From Deltaproteobacteria bacterium (GTDB taxonomy: Bacteria; Desulfobacterota; Desulfarculia; Adiutricales; Adiutricaceae), in assembly GCA_031271165.1 (NCBI GenBank), contig JAISWF010000028.1, positions 1 through 45,036 on the forward strand: a stretch of DNA of 45,036 nucleotides, read 5' to 3'. Below the pieces are notes generated by a model. It made no database searches and was not told the origin of the DNA. It saw only the letters and a list, made by a program, of their open reading frames with translations. The position numbers and the translations under genes are program-made. Below, one piece after another: positions 9,082 through 17,195 of the stretch (position 1 is its first letter; each line of letters begins with the position of its first letter).

Positions 9082-9570
9082 CGACAATCGCCAGGCCTTG
9101 ATTTATCATCCTAGGCTGGTTGCCTTGGAGAGTTTATCAGAAACCTTTTTAACCGACTTTTCCAAAAAAATATAAGTAGATCGCAACATAAATCTAAGAT
9201 TGATGATGTAAATAAAAGGGTTGAATATTATCGAATTATTAATTTTAAAAATTCTGATAGGGTTTTAGAGTGCAGTAAATGGGCGGGGTAAAATTCGATG
9301 ATGATAAGATTTATTGCTAAAGTTAAACTTTTAGACTGAAACTTTGTTCTGCTCCGAAGTGGATGGGCCAAAATGGACCAAGTGGCCAGTGAATTATTCC
9401 GTCTTTGAGCTCTTCCCCCCAAACCAGGTCACCACAGTACTCTCATAATAATCACTGCGTTAGCCAAGCTTTTTCATGATTTCCGGCTTTCTGGAAGTGA
9501 TGGGTCAGTGCGGTTAATACATCTGCTAACCTCTGTCACCGCAATCCTTAATATAGCTCGCTCCAAAGCC
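9082..9570. other. AT-rich spacer without a recognised gene
   Basis: This stretch is rich in A and T around 9160-9330 and holds no ORF with a credible start signal. Nothing recognisable was found. Confidence 0.5.
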
Positions 9571-9768
9571 TCAGATATATACGTCGAGATACCGTCCCTT
9601 GCCTACCGCTTCAAGGTGATTGGCAGTTGGAGCGGTCGTTTTCTGTGGGAGCTGATGGTCTTTCATTTGCTTAAGAAACTGACCCAGCATTTCTTCTCGC
9701 CAAGCGGCTCGGGCTTGGTTGGTTGGAGCAGCAACAGCGCTTTTGGCCGGGGCATTGATGGTGGGCAT
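9571..9768 (-). CDS. Small hypothetical protein (65 residues)
   Basis: The product was not recognised. It has a low-complexity Ala/Pro/Thr-rich N-terminus (residues 1-20), a short amphipathic helix with basic residues (REEMLGQFLKQMKDHQ) and a conserved-looking end, GKGRYLDVYI. There is no signal peptide or membrane segment. The gene call rests on an excellent ribosome-binding site, AAAGGAG, six bases before the ATG. A second copy of the same AAGGAGAACCC block lies just upstream. A small hairpin and a weak sigma-54-like element precede these. The opposite strand also has a longer open frame, but without start signals. It stands alone between tolB and accC. Confidence 0.55.
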   Translation of the reverse strand: MPTINAPAKSAVAAPTNQARAAWREEMLGQFLKQMKDHQLPQKTTAPTANHLEAVGKGRYLDVYI

Positions 9769-9774
9769 AGGGTT

Positions 9775-9840
9775 CTCCTTTGGGGGTTCTCCTTGGGCGG
9801 GCCTTGAGGCCCGATTAGACTATATTCAAAAACCGGGCCA
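9775..9840 (-). promoter_or_regulatory. Duplicated Shine-Dalgarno, hairpin and weak sigma-54-like site
   Basis: On the minus strand, TGGCCCGGTTTTTGA (9826-9840) approaches the sigma-54 pattern TGGCAC-N5-TTGC but has GA where GC is expected at -12. A 6-bp hairpin, CGGGCC-TCAA-GGCCCG, follows. Then AAGGAG occurs twice (9789-9794 and 9775-9780), each within the block AAGGAGAACCC. The promoter assignment is weak; the duplicated ribosome-binding site is clear. Confidence 0.35.
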
Positions 9841-9969
9841 AAAAAAACAACCTGATTGCCAGCGACCAATCAGAAAACCTGCTTTAAGCTGGCTGGGTGA
9901 TTTTTTGGCCCTCGGCTAGGCGAAAGTCTTAGTTTCGATCGCCAGTAGAGCCGGGTTCGGCTGGGTCGT

Positions 9970-9998
9970 TTGTTTTCTGGTCTGTCAATTGCTAAAAT
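9970..9998 (+). promoter_or_regulatory. Sigma-70 type promoter for accC
   Basis: TTGTTT (9970-9975) and TAAAAT (9993-9998) are separated by 17 bases, and TGC directly before the -10 makes an extended -10 element. The start point would lie near 10005. Confidence 0.55.
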
Positions 9999-10094
9999 GA
10001 AGCTGGGTGTACAAAGCCCGGTAGTCTTTCCGCTTTTTAGGAGGAGACGGCTATTGGGAACTTTAAGTTGATTTATTGTTAGACGGAGGTATTG

Positions 10095-11480
10095 ATGTTT
10101 TCGAAAGTTGCGATCGCCAATCGGGGAGCTGTGGCTGCCAGATTGGTCAGGGCGCTTTCGGCCACCAAAATTAAGAGCGTGGTTCTTTGCTCTGAGGCCG
10201 ATCGAGAGCTTCCGTACGTTCGTGAGGCTGACGAATACCGGGTTATTGGTCCGCCGCCCCCTAAGGACAGTTACCTTTGCGGGGAGAAGGTTATTGAGGC
10301 GGCTTTGGCCGCCGGGGCCGAAGCCATCCATCCAGGCTGGGGCTTTTTGTCAGAGGATGCTGATTTTGCACAAAAAACCGGGGACCGGGGCTTGGTTTTT
10401 ATCGGACCGTCGCCTAAATGGCTTAAAATTATGGGAGACAAGGTCAAAAGCCGGCAAATGATGGCCGATCTTGGCCTGCCCACTGCCCCGGCCACCGAGG
10501 AACTCATCGGGACGACCCAAGAGAAGGTGGCCGAAGCTAAAAAACTGGGCTTTCCCCTTTTGATTAAACCCTCCGGTGGTGGAGGCGGCATCGGTATGAT
10601 GCCGGCTGAAAACGAGGAAGGCCTGATTAAAGCCATTGAGGCGGCTGAGTCCCAGGCCCTGAGAGGTTTCGGACGGGGAGCGGTTTACGCGGAACGATTG
10701 GTCAAAAATCCCCGCCATGTGGAATTTCAGGTGATTTGCGATTCCCAAGGCGGTTCGGTTCATCTTTTTGAGAGGGACTGCTCGATTCAAAGAAGACGGC
10801 AAAAGGTCATTGAAGAGGCCGGGGCTCCGAATATTGAACGCCAGCGCCTTTTGGACATGGCTAGTTTAGCCGCCAAAGTATTGGGCCGGTCTGGTTACGA
10901 TCATTTGGCGACTTTGGAGACGCTCTTTTCCCCGGAGACCGGTTTTAGTTTCCTGGAGGTCAATCCCCGGCTTCAAGTTGAACACGGGGTGACGGAAGAA
11001 GCAACCGGAAAAGATTTGGTGGCCACCCAACTGGCCGTGGCCGCTGGGTTCCGGGTCGGCAATTTGGGCCTTGAGGTCGCCGGAGAGCCGGCCAGACATG
11101 CTTTGGAAGCCAGAATTTACGCCGAAGATTCGCTGAGGTTTTTGCCGTCTCCGGGGCCTCTTAAAGTCTTTCGGCCCCCCCAGGGAGAATCTCTGAGGGT
11201 GGAGACCGGGTTTGCCGAAGGCTGCCTGGTGACACCATGGTATGACCCCATGATTGCCCAGGTCATCGCCTCCGGTCCCACCAGGGCCGAGGCTATCGCT
11301 AAATTGCGAGAGGCTTTGGCGGCCTTCGAGATCGAAGGTCTTAAAACTAATTTAGGATTTTTAAGGTTAATGCTTTCTTACGAGCCGTTTATCAATGGTT
11401 TGGTTCACACCGGTCTGGCTGAGGAGCTGATGAAAAGCCCCTCTTATAAAAGCGACTTGGCTGCTTTAGGGTACGCTTGA
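10095..11480 (+). CDS. Biotin carboxylase subunit (AccC-like)
   Basis: This ATP-grasp enzyme carboxylates biotin on a carrier protein, feeding an acyl-CoA or 2-oxoacid carboxylase. The order is N-terminal VAIANRGAVAARLVRAL, the HPGWGFLSE motif, the glycine-rich ATP loop SGGGGGIGM, ERDCSIQRR, and the active-site segment LEVNPRLQVEHGVTE (metal-binding Glu, Asn and catalytic Arg present). The ATP loop reads GGIG where the common form is GGRG. The 461-residue length equals a stand-alone subunit; no carboxyltransferase or biotin carrier is adjacent, so the final substrate is unknown. The ATG at 10095 follows GGAGG at five bases. Its stop overlaps the next gene's ATG (TGATG), so the two are probably coupled. 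Confidence 0.88.
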   Translation: MFSKVAIANRGAVAARLVRALSATKIKSVVLCSEADRELPYVREADEYRVIGPPPPKDSYLCGEKVIEAALAAGAEAIHPGWGFLSEDADFAQKTGDRGLVFIGPSPKWLKIMGDKVKSRQMMADLGLPTAPATEELIGTTQEKVAEAKKLGFPLLIKPSGGGGGIGMMPAENEEGLIKAIEAAESQALRGFGRGAVYAERLVKNPRHVEFQVICDSQGGSVHLFERDCSIQRRRQKVIEEAGAPNIERQRLLDMASLAAKVLGRSGYDHLATLETLFSPETGFSFLEVNPRLQVEHGVTEEATGKDLVATQLAVAAGFRVGNLGLEVAGEPARHALEARIYAEDSLRFLPSPGPLKVFRPPQGESLRVETGFAEGCLVTPWYDPMIAQVIASGPTRAEAIAKLREALAAFEIEGLKTNLGFLRLMLSYEPFINGLVHTGLAEELMKSPSYKSDLAALGYA

Positions 11481-12319
11481 TGCTCAGGCTCGATCTGCAT
11501 ACCCATTCGACGGCTTCTGACGGCACTTTCTGTCCCCGGGATCTGATCCGTTTGGCCCGGCGCTGCCACTTGGCTGGCTTGGCCCTGTGCGATCACGATA
11601 CCGTCGACGGTCTGGAAGAGTTTATTCAGGCCGGGAGCGAATTTGGGTTGCCGGCCATCGGAGGGGTGGAACTAAGTCTGGAATACATCCGCATAACCCA
11701 TCTATTGGGTTTGGGAGTTAAAGCCGTGGGCGAGTCGGCTCCGGCTTTAAAAGAGATCCAAAAATTCCGTTCGGAGCGCAACAATCGGCTGTTTGAAAAA
11801 TTGGCCGGCTTGGGAATCAGGCTTGACTGGGAACGGCTGTTGGAGTTCTCTCATGGCGGCCAGCTGGGCCGGCCTCATTTTGCCAGGGCTATGATGGAGG
11901 CCGGCTTCGTCTCCAACATTCAGCAAGCCTTTGACCGGTACTTAGGCAAGGGACGGCCCGCTTACGTCGATAAAGTACGTCTGCGGCCCCAGCAGGCTTT
12001 AGAGTTTTTGCGGAAAAATGGTTTTGCTCCGGTCCTGGCCCATCCCATCAGCCTGAGGCTCGATAAGGCCCAGTGGCTTGATGTTATTCCCCAGTGGAAA
12101 GAATGGGGACTCATTGGGCTGGAAGCCTTCCATCCCGATCAGGAAGAAGATTTCCGGGATTTCATTATCAAGATGGCTAAACGTTTTAAATTGGTTGTCA
12201 CCGCCGGTTCCGACTACCATGGAGCCAACAAAAAAACACCACTAACTTGGGTCAGGGACAACAGTCCCTTGGGATTGGAGGTCATTACTTTTTTAAGAGA
12301 AGCTCTCGATCGCAGCTGA
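11480..12319 (+). CDS. PHP-domain phosphoesterase (RNase AM / YciV type)
   Basis: PHP proteins are metal-dependent phosphoesterases; the E. coli relative of this size degrades short RNA 5'-3' and hydrolyses 3',5'-nucleoside bisphosphates. Metal-binding motifs are visible: DLHTHSTASDG at the N-terminus, CDHDTVDG, a mid-chain LAHP and the terminal GSDYHG. The length of 279 residues matches the YciV group (about 290) and not the polymerase-associated PHP domain. Translation probably couples to the upstream biotin carboxylase through the TGATG overlap. A role in biotin metabolism is not implied; the pairing may be only operonic. Confidence 0.85.
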   Translation: MLRLDLHTHSTASDGTFCPRDLIRLARRCHLAGLALCDHDTVDGLEEFIQAGSEFGLPAIGGVELSLEYIRITHLLGLGVKAVGESAPALKEIQKFRSERNNRLFEKLAGLGIRLDWERLLEFSHGGQLGRPHFARAMMEAGFVSNIQQAFDRYLGKGRPAYVDKVRLRPQQALEFLRKNGFAPVLAHPISLRLDKAQWLDVIPQWKEWGLIGLEAFHPDQEEDFRDFIIKMAKRFKLVVTAGSDYHGANKKTPLTWVRDNSPLGLEVITFLREALDRS

Positions 12320-12373
12320 TTGGAGGCCGCAGTGGAGAATCGTTTTTTTTGATTGTTTTGTTAGGGGGGTTTG

Positions 12374-12955
12374 ATGAGCGATCTGAGTAAAGTTTTAGGT
12401 GTCCATTTTAGTCCCAAACGTCAAGGCAGTTCTTGGGTTCTTTTAGAGGAGTTTGGTCAGGGGGTTCGGGAGGCCGGCGCTGATTTTGAAATTGTCTCGG
12501 TCATCGACGCCAAAAATCTTCAAGGATGCCAGGAGTGCGGTTCATGTAATGCTGACGGCCAGTGCGCAATTGACGACGATATGAATATTTTTTACCGGGC
12601 TTTTGAAGGGGTCAAGCGGCTGGTGGTCTCCACTCCAATCTTTTTTTACGACGTTCCTTCCCAGGGCAAGGCGGTCATCGATCGCTCCCAGGCTTACTGG
12701 GCCCGCCGTTACGTTCTCGGTCGCAACCGGGAGGGCTTGGAAGGGGCCCAGGGTTTTTTACTGGGTGTCGGGGCTACCAGGGGCAAGGATTTGTTTATGC
12801 CGGTTACCTTGAGCATCAAATACTTTTTTGACGCCCTGGCCTTTCCCAAAATTTTTGATACTCTCTTTTTCCGGAAAATTGAAACTCCCGCTGCCCTGAC
12901 CCAAGAACAAAGGTTTGCGGCCCGGTCGGCCGGGTTGGCTTTTGCCAAAGCTTAA
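12374..12955 (+). CDS. Flavodoxin-family iron-sulfur flavoprotein / NADPH-dependent FMN reductase
   Basis: The protein is expected to bind FMN and transfer electrons in the cytoplasm. The flavodoxin-like P-loop region is GVHFSPKRQGSSWVLL. A compact cysteine motif, CQECGSCNADGQC (C-x2-C-x2-C-x5-C), is typical of the Isf-type iron-sulfur flavoproteins of anaerobes and likely holds a 4Fe-4S cluster. STPIFFYDVPSQGKAVIDR is the usual FMN-contacting stretch. The length is 193 residues. The ATG at 12374 follows AGGGGGG. It lies 54 bases after the PHP gene and may share its transcript. The electron partner is unknown. Confidence 0.8.
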   Translation: MSDLSKVLGVHFSPKRQGSSWVLLEEFGQGVREAGADFEIVSVIDAKNLQGCQECGSCNADGQCAIDDDMNIFYRAFEGVKRLVVSTPIFFYDVPSQGKAVIDRSQAYWARRYVLGRNREGLEGAQGFLLGVGATRGKDLFMPVTLSIKYFFDALAFPKIFDTLFFRKIETPAALTQEQRFAARSAGLAFAKA

Positions 12956-13013
12956 CTGATCAAAAAACATCTAAATTTAAAGTCAGACTGGAAGGCCAGG
13001 CCGGACTATCGGG

Positions 13014-13844
13014 TTAAAAAAGATTAAACCCTTCTGGAAGTGAGGCTTCCAGAAGCATCACGGCCGTTCCAGTAACCAAAGGGTCGTGCCACTGCCGCAA
13101 GTGCGGGGCAGGCTTAAAACACATCGGAACTCCCGGAGCGCTGATGAGTGTTCCGGGTTTGAGAGTTTGCGGCGGCCAGAGAAAACTGGCCGTCGAGGCC
13201 TCGACGATGAGGTCAAAGTCAGAAGGGAGCTGGCCCAGGGCAGGAGTCCAAGGCCAGGCTCCCTTGATTTTTTCTGCGCTCATCGCAGCCTTGGCTGAAT
13301 TGAGATCGTAGATGATCGGCTGAGCCCCGAGGGTCGACAGGCGCCAGGCGGCGGCCTGGCCCACCGGGCCGGCTCCGACCACCAGGACTTTTCGGCCGGC
13401 GATCTTACCACCGCTCAAATGGAAGAGGGCCTGAGCAAAGCCCAGTCCGGTGGCAGTCCCGTTTTCCGAAACCCGTCTGGTTTGAAGATTGATGGCCGTA
13501 AAATCAAGATCGTCGGCGGTTATGACAATTGTGGCTCCCAAGGCGGCCGCTTCTCTAAGGCCGGAGGGCTTAGGAGCAGTGACCAAGGCCTTGTTGACCC
13601 CCATTTTTAAGGCAATGGCGGCTAGAGATTCGGCAAAGCCCTCAATTAAGCCGTCTCCTGAAGGGTCGGGGACGGCGGCCACGGTTTGGCCGGACAAAAA
13701 GAAAGCGGCCTGCTCATTGTCAATGTCCAGTGAGCAAGCCGCCAGTTTTACCAAATCAAGACCAGTCAGCTCAAAGAGCTGCCGGTCAAAAGACGACCAA
13801 TCGCCGCCAATAAAGGAAATGTCAGAGGAGGTAAGGCGGGTCAT
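13014..13844 (-). CDS. pylD: Pyrrolysine biosynthesis protein PylD (3-methylornithyl-lysine dehydrogenase)
   Basis: PylD oxidises 3-methylornithyl-N6-lysine with NAD+, and the product cyclises to pyrrolysine. I read family similarity along the whole 276 residues. It includes the N-terminal MTRLT and TGLDLVKLA, then VAAVPDPSGDGLIEGFAESL, ADDLDFTAINLQTRRVSENG and the Rossmann motif VVGAGPVGQAAA (about 156-166, with Asp180 ending the next strand, favouring NAD). The C-terminal APGVPMCF and HDPLVTGTAVMLLEA also match. ATG 13844 is preferred to TTG 13850. The gene lies 38 bases downstream of the nifU-like gene. Neither pylS, pylT, pylB nor pylC is present here, which is odd. The alternative would be a diverged dehydrogenase paralogue. 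Confidence 0.8.
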   Translation of the reverse strand: MTRLTSSDISFIGGDWSSFDRQLFELTGLDLVKLAACSLDIDNEQAAFFLSGQTVAAVPDPSGDGLIEGFAESLAAIALKMGVNKALVTAPKPSGLREAAALGATIVITADDLDFTAINLQTRRVSENGTATGLGFAQALFHLSGGKIAGRKVLVVGAGPVGQAAAWRLSTLGAQPIIYDLNSAKAAMSAEKIKGAWPWTPALGQLPSDFDLIVEASTASFLWPPQTLKPGTLISAPGVPMCFKPAPHLRQWHDPLVTGTAVMLLEASLPEGFNLF

Positions 13845-13882
13845 GCCCAACCAACCGTCCTTATGACCTTAAAAAATCAGGC

Positions 13883-14128
13883 TTAACAGCCGGTGGAACC
13901 ATAATCATAGGCCGCAATAACTTCTTTAACTTCCGGAAGTTCGGCTTTGACCAGTTTCTCAACCCCTTGTTTGAGGGTCAGCTTGGCCATGGGGCAGGTG
14001 CTGCAAGCACCGGTCAGGCGGACCTGGACCACCCCGTCATTAATGGAGACTAGCTCAACGTTACCTCCGTCAGCTATAAGCGTGGGACGAGCTTTGTTCA
14101 AGGCGGCTTCTACTTGTTCATAAGTCAT
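13883..14128 (-). CDS. NifU C-terminal-domain Fe-S cluster scaffold
   Basis: This small protein (81 residues) is the stand-alone NifU/Nfu-type domain that carries and delivers a 4Fe-4S cluster to apo-proteins. The diagnostic motif GACSTCPMAKLTLKQGVE contains the CxxC cluster ligands, and VEAALNKARPTLIADGGNVEL is the usual N-terminal helix and turn. The ATG at 14128 is preferred to a TTG at 14140. It is transcribed toward the pylD-like gene. PylB, a partner of PylD elsewhere, is a radical-SAM Fe-S enzyme, but the link is only suggestive. Confidence 0.9.
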   Translation of the reverse strand: MTYEQVEAALNKARPTLIADGGNVELVSINDGVVQVRLTGACSTCPMAKLTLKQGVEKLVKAELPEVKEVIAAYDYGSTGC

Positions 14129-14979
14129 AATAAATCTCAACTATTTTATCTACCGGAAAAGAGGTCAGAATTCCCGGGCAAACCCGCATCAAGAAAAGCG
14201 GTGGGTTGATAAAATACCCGTTTTGACTTTCGGGGTCAAACCGGGACCAGTGAATTGGAAAGGTACCCAGCCTTTGATGGCGGGAATTTTTTTGTGATTA
14301 CACAATATTAAAGACCAACTGATCGAGGCAGCTGGGGTTTTGTCATAAAGACTACGTTTCGTGCGGCTTAGCCGGGCACTCAAGAAAGGCAGCTGGTGGA
14401 TATTGGCCAGCCTGGCTTATTTTTTTGTAATTTCAGGACCTTAAAATTAGAAAACGTCAATAAATTAGGCTACAGTTGAAAATATAGGCCAGCTCTAGCC
14501 CGGCGGTTTAAGCCGACCTTTGGAGAACAGTTTTGGCCGGTCCTTTGGTTACGATTTTATTCTAACCTAATGTCCGTTCAAAAATCAAGGATTGACCTCA
14601 GGATTATACGAAAAAAAAAACAGAAAAAAAACTAAGAAAATCAGAGTGTTTCTTTGGTTTGGGCGTAGCCGAAGTGGTAGTGGTCCTAAATTTATAATTT
14701 TATTTTTTTAAAGGTGAAACTATAGGGACTTAAAAAAAAGACTTGTGTTTGGATTTGTCGATAATTTCCTGAAGTTACGAATTTTTTTGGGCGGCAGGTC
14801 AATAAGTCTTTAAAAATTTAAATATATTAGGATCTGAAAAATTTAATAGTTTTTACCCAGAGTTAAATATGAACAGCTGTCTCGGCTCCACCCAAATTTG
14901 AGGAATCTTTTAACCGGCAGCCAAAGATGGCGTCAAAAACTTTTAGCCCCCCAAGCGGACTGTCAATAAAAAAAGTCTT
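14129..14979. other. Long AT-rich spacer, nothing recognised
   Basis: About 850 bases without a convincing gene. 14580-14870 is strongly A+T-rich with several A and T runs. I looked for a tRNA-Pyl with a CUA anticodon loop and for other tRNA arms and found none. A 64-codon minus-strand frame at 14189-14383 lacks protein-like features and start signals. Confidence 0.5.
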
Positions 14980-17109
14980 TTACTGGAGTCCTCGTTTAAA
15001 GTTGAAGCCCAGGCCTGGACTGCCGCGTCCTTGGTCGATGGCTTTTTTAAGTCTTCTGGCGGCCTCCAAAACGTTGGGCTCGCGTCTTAAGTCCACTAAA
15101 AAGCCCAAAAATCCGCTGGGTTTGGAAATTTTCAGAAGTCCGGCCTGAAAGACCCGGTGTTCGGACTGGAGGATAAAGGCTTCGCCCTCGTCGGCCGTCC
15201 AAAATTTTTCGCCTCTGGGACTGACCACCGGGCCCCGCCGGAGATCTGGAGGACGATGGCGAGAGGTAAAAAGAGGAGGACGACCGTAAAGATACATCAG
15301 GACCCCGCCGGTGAATCGGGCCTGGGTCAGGCGGGTGATGGTGTTTTGGTCGCATTCAATGCTGATGGTGACCCCGGACAGACCCAGGGAGTTAAGGGAC
15401 TTGGCCGCCAGGTGGTTTAAAACCCCCAGACGGTGGTCGGCCCAGATTTTCAGGCCCGGTTTGATGCTTTCCAGCAAAGCAATTTGTCCCAAATTGGAGA
15501 CCATAAAGGCCCGGGCTCCGCTTTCGACCAGTTTGGCAGCTTCATTGCGGATTTTACCCTGATTTTTGCCGAAGATAAGCGGAGGAAAGCTCCAGATAAA
15601 TTCAGAAAAATAACGGTAGCGTTTTTTGTGGCGGGATAATTCCTTGACCGTCTCAGAGGTCAGGGGCAAAATAATTTTGGCTGGCCTGAAGTTTAAGATC
15701 TCATCCAAATCCTTGGTCCCGTCCAGCCAAAACCATAATGGGTGGGAGCGGCCGAGCACCGGGGGCCCTCCGTCTCTAGAGGTCAGAAGGGGAGGCAAGG
15801 CGATGGAGTCAAGGTTTGGCGCATAGTCCTTGGCGGCCGCTTTGAGGCGTTTGACCGGCTCGGAGGCCAGATACTGTTTTTCCAAGCCGCCTGAACCGAC
15901 CAGATAGAGCTGCCCTTCTGGAGGTGGGGAATCTGGGGTCCCCAAGGCAATGGTAACGGTCTGGCCGGCCTGAGCTGAGGCGATTTCCAAAGTCCCGTCC
16001 AGGATTTTTTTTAGCTTGAAAGGATCGCCTTCCTCGCCGTGGGAAGCGACCAGGCGGACTCGGTCGCCGAGCTTGATGGGAGCTAAAAGGGTCAGGCGGC
16101 CTAAGCCCGGACCTAAGGGCTCGATGGAGCCCAGCTTTAGACCGGAGACCGTTTGCCGGTCCCAGAGGCTGGTGTCGGCCGGGTTACCGGAAATAAACCC
16201 GCCATCGGTCACCGCTCGTCCGGGGACATCGGCCATCATTTCGTGAGCTTTTGCCACGGCCCGCTCAAAATCGGCTTCCTGGGCATCCAAAATAAGCCGG
16301 TAGGCGGCAACTATCCGGCCGACGTAATCGGGGCCCTTCATGCGCCCTTCAATTTTAAAGGCCTCAATGGGCAGCTTTTTAAGATCGGGGATAAAAGAAG
16401 AAGCCATGAAATCGGCCGGCGAAAAAAAAGTCGTTTGCCGGCCGGCATTTTGGTATGCCCTCCGGCAGGGCTGGGTGCAGCCGCCCCGTAAAGCCGAACG
16501 ACCGCCGAGAAAGCTGGACATCAGGCATAAGCCGGAAAAAGAAAAACACTGAGCCCCGTGGATAAAGACCTCGACTCCGATAGGACTGCGGGTGCTGATC
16601 TCGGTGATTTCGCGCAAAGATAGTTCCCGGGGGAGGACCGCTCGGGTAAAGCCCAGGTTTTTTAAAACTTTAAGTCCGTCCAGGGAATGAACAGCCGTTA
16701 GGGTGGAAGCGTGAAGCGGTAAATTGGGGCAGTGGCGCCGAGCCAGAAAGGCCAGGCCCAGATCTTGGATGATGAGGGCGTCGGCCCCGATCTCGGCGGC
16801 GGCCATCATCAGGCGAAAGGCGGCGGCCAGTTCTTCTTGCTTGATGATGGAGTTGAAGGCCAGATAGACTTTGACTCCGGCCCGGTGACTTTCTTCGATT
16901 AGGCCTTTGATCTCGGGGAGGGTAAAGTTTTCGGCATAGGTTCGGGCTGAAAACTTGTCAATTCCGGCGTAAACGGCGTCAGCTCCGGCTTCCAGGGCGG
17001 CGGCCCAGGAGGCGGGTCCGCCGGCCGGGGCCAGGAGTTCAGGTCGGGTCGCTGGGACTAATTGGGCGGCTCCATCGCTCGCCAAAGGGCTCCGATTCCG
17101 GAAGGCCAT
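14980..17109 (-). CDS. Peptidase U32 family protein (RlhA/TrhP-type RNA hydroxylation)
   Basis: U32 proteins of this kind hydroxylate RNA bases: RlhA acts on 23S rRNA C2501 and TrhP on wobble uridine. The conserved start ELLAPAGGPASWAAALEAGADAVYAG and the signature EVFIHGAQCFSFSGLCLMSS, with GGRSALRGGCTQPCRRAY, are unmistakable; the cysteines probably bind an Fe-S cluster. At 709 residues it has a long C-terminal part beyond the U32 domain (from about residue 370), like the longer RlhA-type members. GAGG lies seven bases before the ATG. It is downstream of thrC, with a weak terminator between. Confidence 0.88.
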   Translation of the reverse strand: MAFRNRSPLASDGAAQLVPATRPELLAPAGGPASWAAALEAGADAVYAGIDKFSARTYAENFTLPEIKGLIEESHRAGVKVYLAFNSIIKQEELAAAFRLMMAAAEIGADALIIQDLGLAFLARRHCPNLPLHASTLTAVHSLDGLKVLKNLGFTRAVLPRELSLREITEISTRSPIGVEVFIHGAQCFSFSGLCLMSSFLGGRSALRGGCTQPCRRAYQNAGRQTTFFSPADFMASSFIPDLKKLPIEAFKIEGRMKGPDYVGRIVAAYRLILDAQEADFERAVAKAHEMMADVPGRAVTDGGFISGNPADTSLWDRQTVSGLKLGSIEPLGPGLGRLTLLAPIKLGDRVRLVASHGEEGDPFKLKKILDGTLEIASAQAGQTVTIALGTPDSPPPEGQLYLVGSGGLEKQYLASEPVKRLKAAAKDYAPNLDSIALPPLLTSRDGGPPVLGRSHPLWFWLDGTKDLDEILNFRPAKIILPLTSETVKELSRHKKRYRYFSEFIWSFPPLIFGKNQGKIRNEAAKLVESGARAFMVSNLGQIALLESIKPGLKIWADHRLGVLNHLAAKSLNSLGLSGVTISIECDQNTITRLTQARFTGGVLMYLYGRPPLFTSRHRPPDLRRGPVVSPRGEKFWTADEGEAFILQSEHRVFQAGLLKISKPSGFLGFLVDLRREPNVLEAARRLKKAIDQGRGSPGLGFNFKRGLQ

Positions 17110-17125
17110 AATTGAGCCTCAAGTC

Positions 17126-17144
17126 GGCCGGGAAAATGCCGGCC
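17126..17144 (-). other. Hairpin in U32 gene leader
   Basis: GGCCGG (17126-17131) and CCGGCC (17139-17144) form a perfect 6-bp stem with a 7-base loop, just upstream of the ribosome-binding site. Confidence 0.4.
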
Positions 17145-17153
17145 GGCTGCAGT

Positions 17154-17175
17154 AAAAAAACGGGCCCTGAAGCCC
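17154..17175 (-). terminator. Weak intrinsic terminator after thrC
   Basis: On the minus strand GGGC-TTCAGG-GCCC is followed by G and seven T. The stem is short, so termination may be partial. Confidence 0.45.
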
Positions 17176-17195
17176 AAAATCCGGAAAGGACGGGT

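Noticed and set aside
9508-9807. 99-codon plus-strand frame
   Set aside because: It has no ribosome-binding site and is antisense to the small gene that has a strong one.
13014-13844. Methylene-tetrahydromethanopterin dehydrogenase
   Set aside because: The Rossmann part is shared, but the N-terminal and C-terminal motifs fit PylD better.
14189-14383. 64-codon minus-strand frame
   Set aside because: No start signal, no family features and poor protein-like composition.
14129-14979. Search for tRNA-Pyl next to the PylD-like gene
   Set aside because: No CTCTAAA anticodon loop with pairing arms was found in this spacer; CTCTAAA at about 22073 and 33410 lacks stems.
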